A stretch of DNA of 59,580 nucleotides from Triparma columacea (GCA_030267965.1 BRYA01000340.1:1-59580); one strand, 5' to 3'; shown: positions 21,701-34,266, numbered from the stretch's first letter. Translations and numbers: made by a program. The notes: generated by a model not told the origin, from the sequence alone.

Positions 21701-24700
21701 TCTTGAGGATCTGCATCTGTTCCTTGAGCTGCGACGTCCAAGCGAGGGGTTGCAATGTTGGGTTGGACTTTCGTTAAAGCTGTTTGTGCTACCTTGTGCT
21801 CTGCTAGCTCCTCACCTCCTTCTCCGCCTTCTCGTTCAGCGTCTGTTCTAACTTCTGTTTTTCCTTTTCCGCGTTCTCTGTGAGTTCAAGGACCTGATTC
21901 TTGTTGTGTTCAAGCTGCTCTTGGAGACTTGCCGCCTGCTTCTCTGCCTCTGCAATAGCGGCCTCCTTCGCTGCCTGGATCTTGTCCTGGATCTCGATAT
22001 GGATCTTTTCGTCCATTTCTGCGCGCATAGCTAGCTCAGTCTCCTTCTTAGCATCTTCGATCTGTATCAAGAACGGAAGAAGGGGGTTGCGTTAGTTAGT
22101 GGACTTCAGTGGATTAACCCATGGTACGATAACCCTATTTCATGTCTTAACCCTAATTCTTACCAGCTTCTGCTGCTGTTGTCTCGCCTCCTCGAGCTTC
22201 GCCTCCATCTCTGCCTTGGCGTCGTTTGCCTCTGCCTGAGCGAGCTGCAAGAGATGGAGCTTGAGTTCGATTGAGGACCTGCGACGATCGAGGAGAAGCG
22301 AAGCAACGACCGAAGGGTTGAGTTTTTTGTTATTGTTTTTGTTTTTGAACTATCGTGCAAATTGTGCCTCCCGTCCATGCTCACCTATCCTTAATCATTT
22401 TTGCCTGCTCCTCGTCGTCTTCCTCGTCGTCGGTCGTCTTGCCTTCTTCCCCCTGAGCGTCTCCGAGTATGACGCCAGCGTCCTCCTCTTCCTCTGTCCC
22501 CTTCGTAGCTCCTCCGCTTCCCCCTTCTCCCGCGTCTGCCGTACCAGTCGTTCCTTGGTTCTCCTCCTCTTCTTCCTCCTCTTCGTCTTCTCTCGTGCTC
22601 TTTGATCTCTTCAAGGCCGTGCTGTACCTTCTGTGTCGGCTTTCGGTCTGGTCAATGTCAGCGGCGTCCAAATCAGATGCTACCTCTCCGTCGCTTTCCT
22701 TCACCTTTTCAGCATTTCTGGTGCAAATCTCTTCAATCTTCGCCCTGCACGCTTCTACAGGCTCCTTCTCTTTCTTCTCTGCCCTTGCTAAGTCGCTGAT
22801 TGGTGGTCCAATGCTAGAGGAAGCGAAACGACGAGGGAATAGGATTGTGTTAGTTTGATCAAGTGGATCCCAATGGGCAATGCATCATATTTTTTTCTCT
22901 TCCATCCTCACCTCAAAACGCTTTCGTTATTTTCGAGCTGCTCAAGGAGCTTTTGGAAGCCTTGTAATGTCGTGCCGTTCTTGTCGAACCAAATCTCGCC
23001 AATGATATTGTTCACCTTGAGTACCTCTCCAATTGCGAACACCAGTTTATTCCCGGCCTTGTGGTGGCTAACGTCGACGTGCTTAAGCGTCTTGCTCCCT
23101 TTGAGGGCTTCCACGATTGGGATTATGTGTTCCCCGAATTTGTTGCTATGATCTCCGCTAAGATCAATCTCCTTGAGGGGCTCGGAACTCTTAACGAGCC
23201 TGCTTAGTGCGGTCTGAGCTCCGTGAATCGTGCCAGCCGAGGTAAAGAACCCAGGGGACATATTTCGGGCGGCGTAAAACCTCGTCAAGGTTCCTGGCTT
23301 TCTCTCAACAATACTCTGGGCTATAAGACCCATTCCATCGATTCCAAGCGAGCAGTCGTTGAGTGAGAGCGTGGATATTGGGAAGCGAGGGCTTGACTCG
23401 ATCTGGGTTGACACGGTGGCGACATCTGCGTGGGTGAACTTGTTTCTAGACAGGTTCAGTTCGACATCATTGATGAGGTTAGGGGAAGCGTTGGAAAAGA
23501 GGGCGGACAAAATCTCAGCGTAGCAGTCCGAGTTCAAGGTCGTCATGCTAATCATGTTGACGGTGGAGAGCCTTTCCGTCTTCTTCAAAAAGCCTCCGAG
23601 AGCCGCAGCACCCTCGCGGTCGAAGGGGTTCCGAGAAATGTCCACGCTCTCGAGAGATGTCCAAAGGCGGTTGTTGAGCTTTAAAGGCTCCAGGCACACT
23701 GCACCGTCGAATTGGGTGTTGACTAAGTTGAGCTTCGTGAGACATTGGGACAGGGCCAAGAAAAGCCCAAGGGCTTCCGAGCCCTTGGAACCTATGTTGT
23801 TGTGAGACAGGTCGAAAACCTTGAGGGTTGATGTCATCGTTGTGGCAAGGATGTTGCTGCAAAGGGTCTGGAAACCAGAAGCTGCTTTGATGGAACACTT
23901 GGACAGGTAAAGCTCGGTGAGCGCGCAAGTGTAGTCGTCGTCATCGAATTCTTCGGGCACAAAGGCGTTCGAGAGATGCGTAAGGCCGGCGTCGGTTATT
24001 GGGTTCTTTGAAAGGTCGAGGATCTGCGAAAAGCAGTGCGACGACGATCAATTTGGTTGGGTGAGTTTACGGGATTAGGATGGTCAAGACAAGATGGGCG
24101 GCAGGGTGAAGTGTAGGGACTAAAGTGAAGTGTAGGGACTGAGACTCGGGGAGCCCTCACCTTGACAGAACCTCCCACCGCAGCAACTTGCTCAAGCTTA
24201 GCAGCCGTCAGGCTCATGTTTCTGAAGATCATTTTCTCAATCACCTGCTTGTTAGCAATCGCAGCAAAGATACATTGTGTTCCCGTCGCAGATATGTACA
24301 ATGATTCTCCGGTGACAGTCTTGAACCAAGGAGAGTGGGCGATGATACTGCAAATGGCATTAACGTCCTTGTCGCCAAATGAAGGGCTCGAGACATTCTT
24401 GAAGCACTCAGTGAGGCTGATGGTTTTGTTCCCGACCTCTTCGGGGTTGGTCCTATAGCTGAGCCCCTGCAGCTCTGTGTAAATGTGACCGATAACTGTG
24501 TCTCGGACCTTGCCTTCCTCGTAAGTAACAGTGGCCTGGTAGGTCTCGACGTGAGCCTGGGCTGGCATCATTCTCTCCCAAGGCCTAGGCATCTCGGCCA
24601 GAAGCTCGAGGCTGCGCTCAGGGATGTAGTGGAGCATATTCTGGGGGAACTTGTAGCTTATCTGCATCCTCGCACACTGGATCGTGAAGAGGACGGAAAG

Positions 24701-25054
24701 ACCCACAGACTGGTCAAGTGACGCAGAGGGAGTGTTGGCAAACCTGAGGTCAAAGAGGTGCTTCTCATCTCTCATGAACACAATCTCCATCACATTGTCT
24801 TGGCCTTCGACGTGGCCCATCTGCATCACGTCGTATATATGAGCAGTCTTGGCAACCTTCAGGGATCCTGTCATGCCGATCTTGGCAGTGAAGACAAAGT
24901 ACTTTCCGACAATTAGGAGGCGGGCAACAGTCTTGCCGTGAGTCCTCCCATCAGGAAACTTCTCTATCCAAGTTGGCGTGCCTACCACGGTATTGTTGGT
25001 GATCTGGTTGGCAAAGTCCCATTCACGCTGAGTGAGGGGAGGGAGCTTCACCAT
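18723..25054 (-). CDS. CARMIL-like PH/LRR protein with coiled coil and WH2-like repeats (9 exons)
   Basis: Exons: 25054-24161, 24023-22912, 22813-22385, 22278-22164, 22061-21816, 21728-20931, 20840-19844, 19758-19653, 19575-18723. They sum to 5,550 bases, 1,849 residues, with every phase matching. Residues 1-298 look like a PH-type fold; 299-668 are ribonuclease-inhibitor-like LRRs (LTELYLSKCSIKAASGFQTL; LKVFDLSHNNIGSKGSEAL). Then come an acidic linker, a coiled coil (about 815-932), a Gly/Pro-rich segment and a helical domain. The tail (about 1700-1849) has five WH2-like units of the form NPxxAAIxxRG and ends PPPLPKKK. PH then LRR then Pro-rich tail is the layout of CARMIL actin regulators, so control of actin assembly is inferred. 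The exon 4 acceptor at 22279 is needed to keep frame; a nearer CAG would break it. Confidence 0.8.
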
Positions 25055-25232
25055 GGTGAGGTGGGGGGGGGGCGTGGAATCGGGAGCAAAAGGAGGAGAT
25101 GAAACGGTTGATGCGCGGGGGGATGCCAAGCGGGAGAAGGATCGGCAGTAAGGGTGTCCCTGGAAAGGTTTTGAAGGCTGTTCGGGTAAAAAGAAAGACC
25201 AAAGATCTGCTCCCCAGCCCAATTATCTACAC
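25055..25232. promoter_or_regulatory. Divergent promoter region, 178 bp
   Basis: Separates the start codons of the CARMIL-like gene and the dehydrogenase gene, so promoters and 5' leaders of both must share it. A G8 run lies at 25066-25073. No specific element identified. Confidence 0.5.
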
Positions 25233-26192
25233 ATGGGTGTTCCAGTTTGGTCGATTGCAGTAGTGATAATAGCCGTGTGGCCTTGGCTTAATGACATACT
25301 CTTCACCCCCACCTACCATGTACATAAGACCGGGGCTGTAGTGATCACAGGAGCGTCATCTGGAATCGGTCTTGATGCAGCATTGACGTTGGATTCTCTT
25401 GGCTTCACGGTGTTCCCAGGGGTAAGGAAGGAGGCTGATGCAAAGTCGTTGAAGGAGATGTCACCCTCTCTTCGACCCATTTTGATTGATACGACAGACA
25501 GTCAGTCTTGCGAGAGGGCAGCAAAGGAGGTCGAGAGTTTTCTTCTTGAGTCCGGGCAAGGGTTGGTTGGCGTCGTCAATAATGCGGGAATCAGCAGGAG
25601 AATTCCGATGGAACTTGAGAACATAGATGCAGTGTCTCAGATGATGGACGTGAATGTGGTGGGAGTCTTCCGCTCCACCCTTCCCTTCCTGCCCCTCCTC
25701 AGGGAGCACAAGGGTAGAATAGTCAGCACCGGAAGCGTCGCCGGGTTGATCGCAACCGCAGGCTCTGCTACGTACAGCGCTTCCAAATTCGCGGTCGAGG
25801 GAATCACGGACAGTCTCCGTCTAGAAATGGCCCCATTCGGCGTCTCGGTTAGCATTGTTGAGCCAGCATACGTGAAGTCGAAGATAGCTAGCAAGCAGGT
25901 TGGGGCGAATGCCCCCATACTAAAATCTCCTGCCGGAGACAATGCCAAGGCACTGTACGTCGACTTCCTCAGCAAGCAGGACAAGAAAAGGATCAAGGCA
26001 GAGGAGAAGGCTTCAACAACGAGCGCGTCTACAACCCCTGCGATCGTCCACGCGTTGACCTCGCCGAAGCCAAAAACTCGTTACATTGTTGCCAACTATT
26101 TCGGGCTCCCGGCTTGGATCCTAGGTTGGGTGCACTACGCCCTTCCTGACAGAGTCGAGGATACGCTCGTCACACTCATTTCAAGTAGATAA
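25233..26192 (+). CDS. Short-chain dehydrogenase/reductase, membrane-anchored
   Basis: Single exon, 319 residues. A hydrophobic N-terminal segment (VWSIAVVIIAVWPWL) should anchor it in the ER or another membrane. The classical SDR motifs are all present: cofactor loop TGASSGIG at 39-46, NNAG at 116-119, Asn141, and the catalytic set Ser168, Tyr181 (YSASK) and Lys185. The C-terminus has another hydrophobic stretch (YFGLPAWILGWVHYALP) typical of 17-beta-HSD/retinol-dehydrogenase-like SDRs. It would oxidise or reduce a lipid-like alcohol/ketone with NAD(P); the substrate cannot be told from sequence. The last residues run to within 62 bases of the convergent mosaic gene. Confidence 0.92.
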   Translation: MGVPVWSIAVVIIAVWPWLNDILFTPTYHVHKTGAVVITGASSGIGLDAALTLDSLGFTVFPGVRKEADAKSLKEMSPSLRPILIDTTDSQSCERAAKEVESFLLESGQGLVGVVNNAGISRRIPMELENIDAVSQMMDVNVVGVFRSTLPFLPLLREHKGRIVSTGSVAGLIATAGSATYSASKFAVEGITDSLRLEMAPFGVSVSIVEPAYVKSKIASKQVGANAPILKSPAGDNAKALYVDFLSKQDKKRIKAEEKASTTSASTTPAIVHALTSPKPKTRYIVANYFGLPAWILGWVHYALPDRVEDTLVTLISSR

Positions 26193-26254
26193 TTCTTGGG
26201 CGGTGGTCAGAGAGAATAAAATAGCGGTGTGCTTTTCACATACAACAGATTTTT

Positions 26255-29200
26255 TTACAAGTCCTCCTCGTAGAACCCTGGACGCTTTATGATAATACAT
26301 CCGCACTTCCCGTCCTCGAGCTTGAAAGGATCTCCTTGTCCCCCCTCCCCACATGTCCCTCCAACGAGATCCCATTCTCCGACCCCAGTAGCGTGAGGGA
26401 TATTCCGATCGTGTCCACCAGGAATCCGGCCGTTGCCTTGAATGACAAGGTAGTCAGCGACGCAGTTCTTATTCACGTAACAACTTCCTCCTCCACCCCC
26501 CCCCACGATGCCCGGACTAGTCCCCCCGCCTCCGCCTCCATAAAAGCCCCCCCCCCCCCCTCCTCCGTACTCTCCGCCGTTACCACCTTTCCACGGTTCT
26601 AAAACGAGCGCAGACAGTTGACAAAAGGGTTAGGACGGCGTCAATATTATATTCCAACGTCGTTCACTACGCTTTGCTACGCCGACCTCAACTCACCTCC
26701 TGCCTGCGGCGGGAACTTGCAGCCCATGACGTCCCCGCTATCCCCTCCCCCACCGCCACACCACGCTCGACCCATTCGTCCGTTACGAATATCGATCTTT
26801 GTGTGGGGAAGCTCTCCATCCTCGCCACCCCCAGGAACTCCGTTGCGAGATGCTCCGCCTCCGCCTCCCGATGCAACTAGAAGAGGCTCCAAACCAAGTC
26901 CTCCTCGACGCTGAATAATAGAATATCCTCCACCTCCACCTTTGATTAGCGACGAAAAGGGTTAGGATGAGGGACGTACGATTTTGTGTGTTTTGGACTT
27001 CACTTCACTTACCGCTCCCCCATATCTGGTTACCACCATGACCTTCTCCACCCCCCGGCATCCCGCCCAGCGCCGTCCCGTATCGATCCTCTAAGTTCAC
27101 TTCACTTCCGTCCCAGCTCGTAACCTCAACCTGGGATATAATTGATTGGTGAGCTCTTTCCTCTTTCTTAATTGCTTCGGTGTAACCCTTAACCCTAACA
27201 GAGCCCCTGACTCACCTGTTTTCCGTAAACGCCCTTGCAGCCACCACTTCCAACACACAACTCAAGTTTCTCCCTGGGCACAACCGAAAGCAGAGCCTCT
27301 ACGAAACCCCCTCCCCCACCATCCCCCCCCTCGTACTTTTTAATGTGGCCGCTCCCACCCCCCGCGCCCCACATCTGAATCTTGACTTGAAATACCTTCT
27401 CGGGCACCTCATACACATACACCCCTGGCTGGGGGAAAACGCTTATGCCCGTACTCTTGATGTGCTTCTGCCTGTGCTTGTCCCTGTCCTTAGCCCTCAC
27501 CAGCGCGACGCAGCCCTTCCAACTGCACCTGCATAACCTCAGCGCGCAAGTCTCGTTCTCGTGTTCCAGCCTCTCCTCTTCGCACTGCAACATTCGATGG
27601 GCCCCCCCGCTGAATGTCTCGCCACAACCCAATCTGCAGTAGAGCTCAGGAAAGGGTCGCTTGACGCACAGGTCCTTCATGTGAATTTCCAAATCTGAGA
27701 ATGCCACCCACTCTCCGCAGCGCCTCTCGCAAGGGACTAAACGCCGCGGGCATTCAACCTCCTCGTGATACTGAATGTTAGTGATGCTGCTCCCTTCCTT
27801 CAGGCTCATCCACTCCTCCTCCGTGTTCTTTAGCGGGCATCCTAGCGTACAGGCGATGATTCTCTTCCTACATTTTTCGTGCTCGTGGAAGTGCTGCTGC
27901 TGGCCCATTTTGACCCACTCTCCGCAACCCCATTCACAAATGACGAAATTCTCCTCCTGCCTTAGCATAGCTCGGTGGACGATTCGCAAACACCTTCTCC
28001 TACTCATGGTTCTTGGCGTGGTAACGGCGTCCTCTTTCTTACTCAAATATTCCTCGAACTTCCTCTCCCTCGCGGCTCTTGCCTCGAGGGTATTCTTCCT
28101 CTCATTGAACTTGTCCTCTGCATCCTTCTTTGCAGCTTCCATCCTTGCCGCAGCCTCCGCATCGACGGCTCCTTCCCTCGCTGCCTTCCCACTCACACCT
28201 CCTCCCCTTTTCTGCGCCTCGACAGCAGCCACACTCGCGCCGGCCTTGGCGGCAGCCGCCAGAACTGCTTTGTTCTGCGCTCGCAGGGTTGGGGTTAGGG
28301 TTAGGGTTAGGGTTAGCCGGGGGTGCGTGCATCGAGTGAACATTTGCTTCATTAGCCACTTCGCTCGCCGCCTCACCTGCATTTCCTCTTTCTTTTTTCT
28401 CTCCTCCTCGTCCCTAATTGCCTTCTCGGAGTCCATCCTCCTTTTTCTAGCAGCCGCTACTTCCTCCGCAGTCAAAGTTTTCTTGGCTGCCTTCTTCCTC
28501 CCCCCCCTCCTCTTTAATCTGGCCTCCTCTGCCTCGATCTCCTTCTGTCTGGCTTCCACCCTTTCATCCCTTGCCGCACTCCTCCTCAATTGATGCGTCC
28601 ACATCTCCATCTCCATCTCTATTTTTACCTCCTCGGCACTCTTAGGGGCCATCCTTATCAATTGCCTTGGCACGAACTTCGCAATGTCCTCTCTCTTGGT
28701 ACTTGGGATCATCTTATGTACAGGGGCGAGCGGATTTTCGACGGTGCACACTGCAAAGTCGTAAAGGAAGTCAAGTGTCTCGTCGTCCTGTCGGATCCTG
28801 GTCACGACGCATAGCTTCTCGGTCTTCATTCCCTCAAAGCGGTAGTAAATCTTGTCTCCCAATTTTAACTCCGCCTGGGCGTTCTTGCGCTTTTCGGCCA
28901 GCTTGTAATCGGGAAGCTCTGGGGCAGTCCAGCTGCTGTCTCCGAGGGCCTCGCAGAAGTAGAATCTCTCCCCTGTCACAGTGTCTGCATACTGCGTCCA
29001 ATCCATGCCGTCTACAGACGTCACCTTTCTCTCAATGGTGCTCCTTCTCCTCAAAACCGCCCACCCCTGTCTATCCCTCTCACTCTTGGCGACTTCGGGG
29101 GGCTTCAAGTATGTGTAAGCCTTGCTCTCCCATCTCTCGGGGATAGGCCTGCTGTGTCTCTGCTTGTAGTGCCTCTGAATGAGCAAGACGGCATCCTGCG

Positions 29201-32200
29201 ACGAGCGAAGCGATGAGAGGGGATGAGCGGGAACAGGTAGAGGAAGAGGAAGTGCAATGCGAGCGATGACAACTAGCCCACTAAAGGTACCCTTATGACA
29301 ACTCGCTTCGCTCATCTCCTTGCTCCACCTCACCTCCTTCTTCACCATGTCGGTGTCAACGTAAAAAACCTCGTTGGTGTCCTTGTCTTGGTACTCCTCC
29401 CAGTGCCCCAGCGTACGCCGCAGGGTGCTGTTGGCGATATGCCTCTTGTCGTTCCACTCCGCAGCACTCAAGGCGGGCCAAGGGTAAAACATGACGTCTG
29501 CGTCTTTAGGGCCATCAGGGTTGTCCGCACTCCCTGGCCTCTCCCCCTTCAAAACTGCGGCCACCTCGCGCGGTGGGAACCAAGAACTCGCTCCAGATTC
29601 AGCATGGGACCAAAATTCCTTCCCCTCGGGCTCAATCGTTCCCCTCCATACACATGTTGCCGTCTCGTGCACGTAAGCAGGTGGGAGCGGGGGCTTCTTC
29701 CTTCCCGCGAGCTTCGCGGATTTTTTTGCCCTCTCGTACTCCTCGCGCTCCTTGGTTTCTTCCTCTTGGTCTCTTTCATACTGGATGTCGTAGTAAAGTG
29801 GGGTCACTTGCCTGGTCACTGTAGCACGGAACATACCAAAGCTCCCCTCCTTATCCGCCATAACTTTGCTGCCAACGGGGACAAATCTCGGAACTTCTGG
29901 GTCGATGACCACCTGCCATCCTTGGATGGGAGGCTTCGAGGTGTTCTTCCTACATAGCGCCCATCCCTGCCTGAGCTTGAAGGTGCCGTCTGGCCACTTT
30001 GTCGGAACGAAAGCAAGTTGGACAGGAGCGTTGGCATCCAATTTCACTTGAGCTTCGTAGTCGGTGTCTGCCCCCTCCTTCTCGAACTTCATTTTTTCCA
30101 GGAACTTGAGCTTGTGTTTCTTGCGCATCTTGTCCATCTTCTCCTTGGTGCGCATTTTATGCACCGCCTCCGGGGGGGGATTCCAGCGGTACTTTGGTAG
30201 CAACCACGCCTCCCTCTCGGCCTCACGCATTTCCGATAAGGCGGCGTCTCCAGGCTGGATTTCTTTCTTGGGTCCCCTCTCCTCCTGTTTCACTACGACC
30301 TTTGTGTTTGCTGCTGACTCTGCGTCGATGGTTCTATGAGGGAAGTAAATGTTGACGAATCTGTTGGTTGCATTCAAAGCGTTCAAGAGTTTCTTGCTGT
30401 TCCTGTGATAGAATTCGTTCCCGTCTTGATCAACTCTGTGCTCCCACTCGTTGTGTAACCCAAGTTCCTCCTTCACTGTGGAACTCTGCATCAAGCCATC
30501 CCACGTCGCCTCGAAGGGTTTGACCCACTGGCAGTTCTCGGTCTCGCCATGTTTGTAAAAGCTCTCGCCGCTCAGAGTGTCACACATGACATCCCAGTTA
30601 CCATGTTTCCTCAAAAAGACTGACGTCTTTAAGACGCAGCTCCATGCCTCCCTTTTCTTTGCCATTAAATTGAATTCATCAGGCCTACTCCAAGTTGCTG
30701 CAGCGGCCTCGTCTTTCTCGCTCTGCATCACGGGGGCTTTCATAGCGAGCCTGTGCAAGGTACGGATGAGCGAAGCGAGGGTGGTAATCATGAGAATGTG
30801 CAAGCATCGACTCATCAATCCCTATTACAACACATCGTTCGTTGCTTCGTTCCTTCCATTCGCTCACTCACCTGTTCTCTCTAACCTTCTGCCTCTCCTT
30901 CTCGTCCTCCTCAAGTCTCTTCATCTCTTCAGTCTTGTTCCCATCCTCTAGTTCCTTCTTTTCCTCTCCACCCCCCTCCTTGGCCTGGTCTGTCTGTTTT
31001 TTCAGCATTTCTTCCATCAACTCCTCCTCAGTCTTGACGTGCTTGGCGTAGAAGAAATTTTTGGTGTCCCCGTCCTCCAACTCAATCCATTCCCCAAAGG
31101 TCCTTATCTGTTCGCTAATTTCCCTCATCATTCCCCACGCGTCGCCGTCCAATTCGATGCCCCTTTTGCAGCAAGACTCGAGCAGAGCATCCAGGCGCTT
31201 TCTAGTCTCCTCGTTTTCTCTCGCAATCTCCTCGCCACGAAGACTCTCAACTAATTCCTTCCTTCTATCAGTAATCATGCTCTCCCTAAGGGCGCTGCCG
31301 GATGGCTCGCCCAATCTAGCCTTGTCAGTGACGAGGAGGTCGTAAGGAAGATTACCGTGCATGTCTTTGGCCAGTGTGTTGCTGCGGTGAAGGTCCACAA
31401 TTACCTTGATGGTTTCGGCGTGGCTTCCGCAGCGGTTCTCGAGGCAAGCCTCGTGGAGCGCTGTCCTCTTCAATTGGTTAGCAGCGTCGACGAAGCAGTG
31501 CTTGAAGGTGTACATGAGGATCTGGATGAGGTGCTTGGGCTCTTCGATAATTTTTATCCATCGCATGTCCCCTTGCTTTCCTACCCAATAGCCAGCGTCG
31601 GGATCGGGGTCGAACCTGCGGGGTGGATAAGTTATTAGTTAGTTCGTCGTGGTTGCGGCGGCGATGATCGTTGGTGAGCTTCACTCCCTGAGGTCGCCCA
31701 AGTTTCGTTCCCCCCCCCGCGTCTCACCTTGCCAGCGCGTGCTCGGTGATTACCTTCGTTGGGGGGCCAATCATCTTGTGCTCCGACTCCTTAACGAAAC
31801 CGTACACCCTTTGGGCAGTCTCGAAGCACCAGTCCTTGAGGAACCTCTGTGCCTCGGAGCGCTTCATCTTCTCCCCTATAATCTGTCTGTAAAGCGTGCT
31901 AGCAACCCCTTCCACGGGGGGGTTGGCTTCGGGCCTTCCCATGAGCTCCAGCCCTGTTGTGCTCACAATTACCTTTCCACTCAAGACCTGCCTGAGATTC
32001 TCCTCCTCGTGGCTTGCGAGGACTTCAACGCATTCGGGGGAGCCAACTCTGGCGGCAGTGTGGAAGGGCGTGTTCCCGTAGTTGTCTACGATGTGCATGT
32101 TTGCGCCCTTTGATGAGCGAGCGAGGCGACGACCGGAAAGGTTGCATTAGTGCTGAGGTGAGAAACAGTATCTTGTTGAGCGGCAAGTCCAGACACAACT

Positions 32201-33968
32201 CACCTTTTCGAGAATAAACTGCAAAGTTTGTGGTTGGGAGGCCTTGGCTGCGTGGTGCAGGGCAGTGCGCCCTACATGATCACGCTGGTCTATGTTGCAG
32301 TGGCCGTCTACTATAATGGCTTCGCAAACGTCGCAGTGGCCGTTCGCTGCGGCGAGGGACAGAGCGGTGTAGGAGGTGGAGGTGCTCCTTCCAGGCTCGA
32401 GGGCGTCACACTGCTGGCCCGCCGAGATGTAAAGCTTAACGTCACATATGGACCCCGTGGCAGCGGCGATGAAAAAGTTTCGAAGAACAGGCGCGATTGG
32501 ATCCGCAATTGTGCCTCCCTCATTTCTCATCAGAGCCTGCATAAGCAGTTTGTCTCCCAATCTTGTTCCATCGTCATTCTTGAGCATTCCCCTCTTGAGC
32601 TCGACTCCGTGGTCCTTCAGGGTCTCGATGATGGTGAGGCCATCGATACCGTCCCTAAGGCACTCGTCAATCCACTGCTGCCATTCCTCAGGCAAACACG
32701 CAGGATTGGCCGCAGAAGCGTGGGGATTGAGGTGGTCGGGGTCGGGGTAAAGGTCAGGATGCCGCTCTTGCATTCGGCGGAAGGACTCCCAGGCCATTAC
32801 TCGGTGCATGAGGAGAGCGTGCTTGGAGGCTTGGAAGCCCTTGGTTGCCAAATTTTTCAAAAGCTTGTGCACATCGCACCCACGTTTCAAGTTTTCGATG
32901 ATCCAATCATACCAGTCGTCGGGGATCTCACCCGGCTTGCATTTCAACCCGGGCATCAAGGCTCTGAGCTTGGATAGGGCAGCGTTGACCGACTTGAACT
33001 TTGCCTCCCTCGTAGTTTGTCCGATACCCTGGAACCTCTTCATCCCTTTGTAGACTGTCGGCTGGCCGTTTTTATCGAGCTCGTGCCAAGTTCCTGTGAG
33101 GTGACACTCCATCACAAAGAACTTCGGGTGCATTGAAGTCTCTTCTCTCTCCTCAACCAGTTCAAAAGCCACTTTAAAATCTCTCTGCTTCGCCTGATCC
33201 TCAAGGAGAGAGACTGGAGTCGCATTGAGGGTATTTGCGAGCTTCGAGAAGCCCTTGTACTTAGGATTTCCCCCCTTTACCTTTGCAACAAAGGCTGCGA
33301 GGAGAAGCGAGGAGGAGTGAGGCGAGGTGGGGATAAGCAAGGAGAAGAGCGAGCGTTGGGATTGTGTGGCATTCACGTGAAGTGACACCGTCCATTCTCA
33401 CCTGCAAATTCACCAAACTCCAACATGCCGCTGCCGTCATCATCCACATCTGCGAGGAACTGGAGGTAGGGGAGAGGAGGATTAGGGAGGTGGCGGCGGG
33501 GGTTGTGTGGTGTGTGAAGGTGATCACTGCGGCGGTTGTGGTGGTGGAAGGTAGTAGTGACGTCTGATACAATCCCCCCCCCCCCCCCCCTCACCCTCAC
33601 TCACCTCCTTGGCTGCATCGATACTGAAGTCCATCTCCATTGTGTGCAGAATTTTCTGGACCTCGAACCCATCTAAAGTGCCGTTTCCGTCCACGTCGTA
33701 TTCCTCGAACTGCGGTGGCGTCGGGGGGGAGAGGTTAGAAAGTTCCTCCCCCTGGTCGGTTGCGGGTCCAGTGGCCAGGTTATCAACTTACCTGAGTGAC
33801 AAGCTCCTCGAACTCCATCGGAGTGAACTCGTTCACGTACTCTTGGGGGCACTTGTACCCATTGTACTCCAAATGGTGCTCGTCCTTAGGTCTTTTCTTG
33901 GTAATATCGACTCCCACAGCAAGGGAAGTCTCCCCTTGGGTCTCCTTCTTTTCCTCGTCTTTTGACAT
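26255..33968 (-). CDS. Mosaic protein: EF-hands, ankyrin, WW-like, IQ, TRAF-type zinc fingers, Gly-rich domain (12 exons)
   Basis: Exons: 33968-33792, 33709-33605, 33459-33402, 33294-32204, 32107-31728, 31615-30872, 30750-29334, 29195-28377, 28274-27216, 27130-27013, 26939-26697, 26598-26255. They sum to 6,555 bases, 2,184 residues, all phases matching. Residues 60-112 are two EF-hands (DVDGNGTLDGFE; DVDDDGSGMLEFGE), each near an exon end. Ankyrin-type repeats lie about 400-720 (GRTALHHAAKASQ; YGNTPFHTAARVGS). Residues 850-1450 hold several WW-like units (Trp about 20-25 residues from a second Trp, with a Y/F-Y/F pair). An IQ motif (VLLIQRHYKQRHSR) begins exon 8. A coiled coil and Cys/His fingers of TRAF type (about 1690-1870) follow, then a glycine-rich domain like that of ALK-type receptors. 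No signal peptide. A cytosolic calcium/calmodulin-linked scaffold is inferred. Exon 12 contains a 14-G run. Confidence 0.82.
28291..28316 (+). repeat. Interstitial telomere-like repeat, (TTAGGG)3-4, inside an intron
   Basis: GGGG then three perfect TTAGGG units and TTAG, in the intron between exons 8 and 9 of the mosaic gene (intron 28376-28275). The coding strand therefore reads CTAACCC repeatedly, which also supplies branch-site-like CTAAC sequences. TTAGGG is a common eukaryotic telomere repeat; whether it is this organism's telomere is not shown here. Confidence 0.85.
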
Positions 33969-34266
33969 GCTGCCAGGGGGGTCGGAAGAGAGTACAGGAG
34001 GGGGTGGCGGAGGAGAGCGCCGAGTGTCGGGGTTGGGGGTGGTGGTTTTGGAAGGTTTTAGGAATTATTCGAAACAGGAAAACAGGTGAGGAGTGAGGAG
34101 TTGGGAAAAATTTAGAAAAGGAAAGGAAGAAGCTGAAACGGCGGACGGTGCAAGGTCTCCGAATCATAATTGAAAAGCAGGGGCGGGTGTTGGCGAAAAG
34201 GGGGGGCGTGATCTAGGAGTTGGGCAGCAACGAGTTAAAGCTATCACCCTCGACAAGGGACAAGGG

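Noticed and set aside
22236..22278. Exon 4 of the CARMIL-like gene starting at the nearer CAG (about 22244)
   Set aside because: That acceptor shifts the frame out of the coiled coil; the acceptor at 22279 keeps phase and adds a sensible 11 codons.
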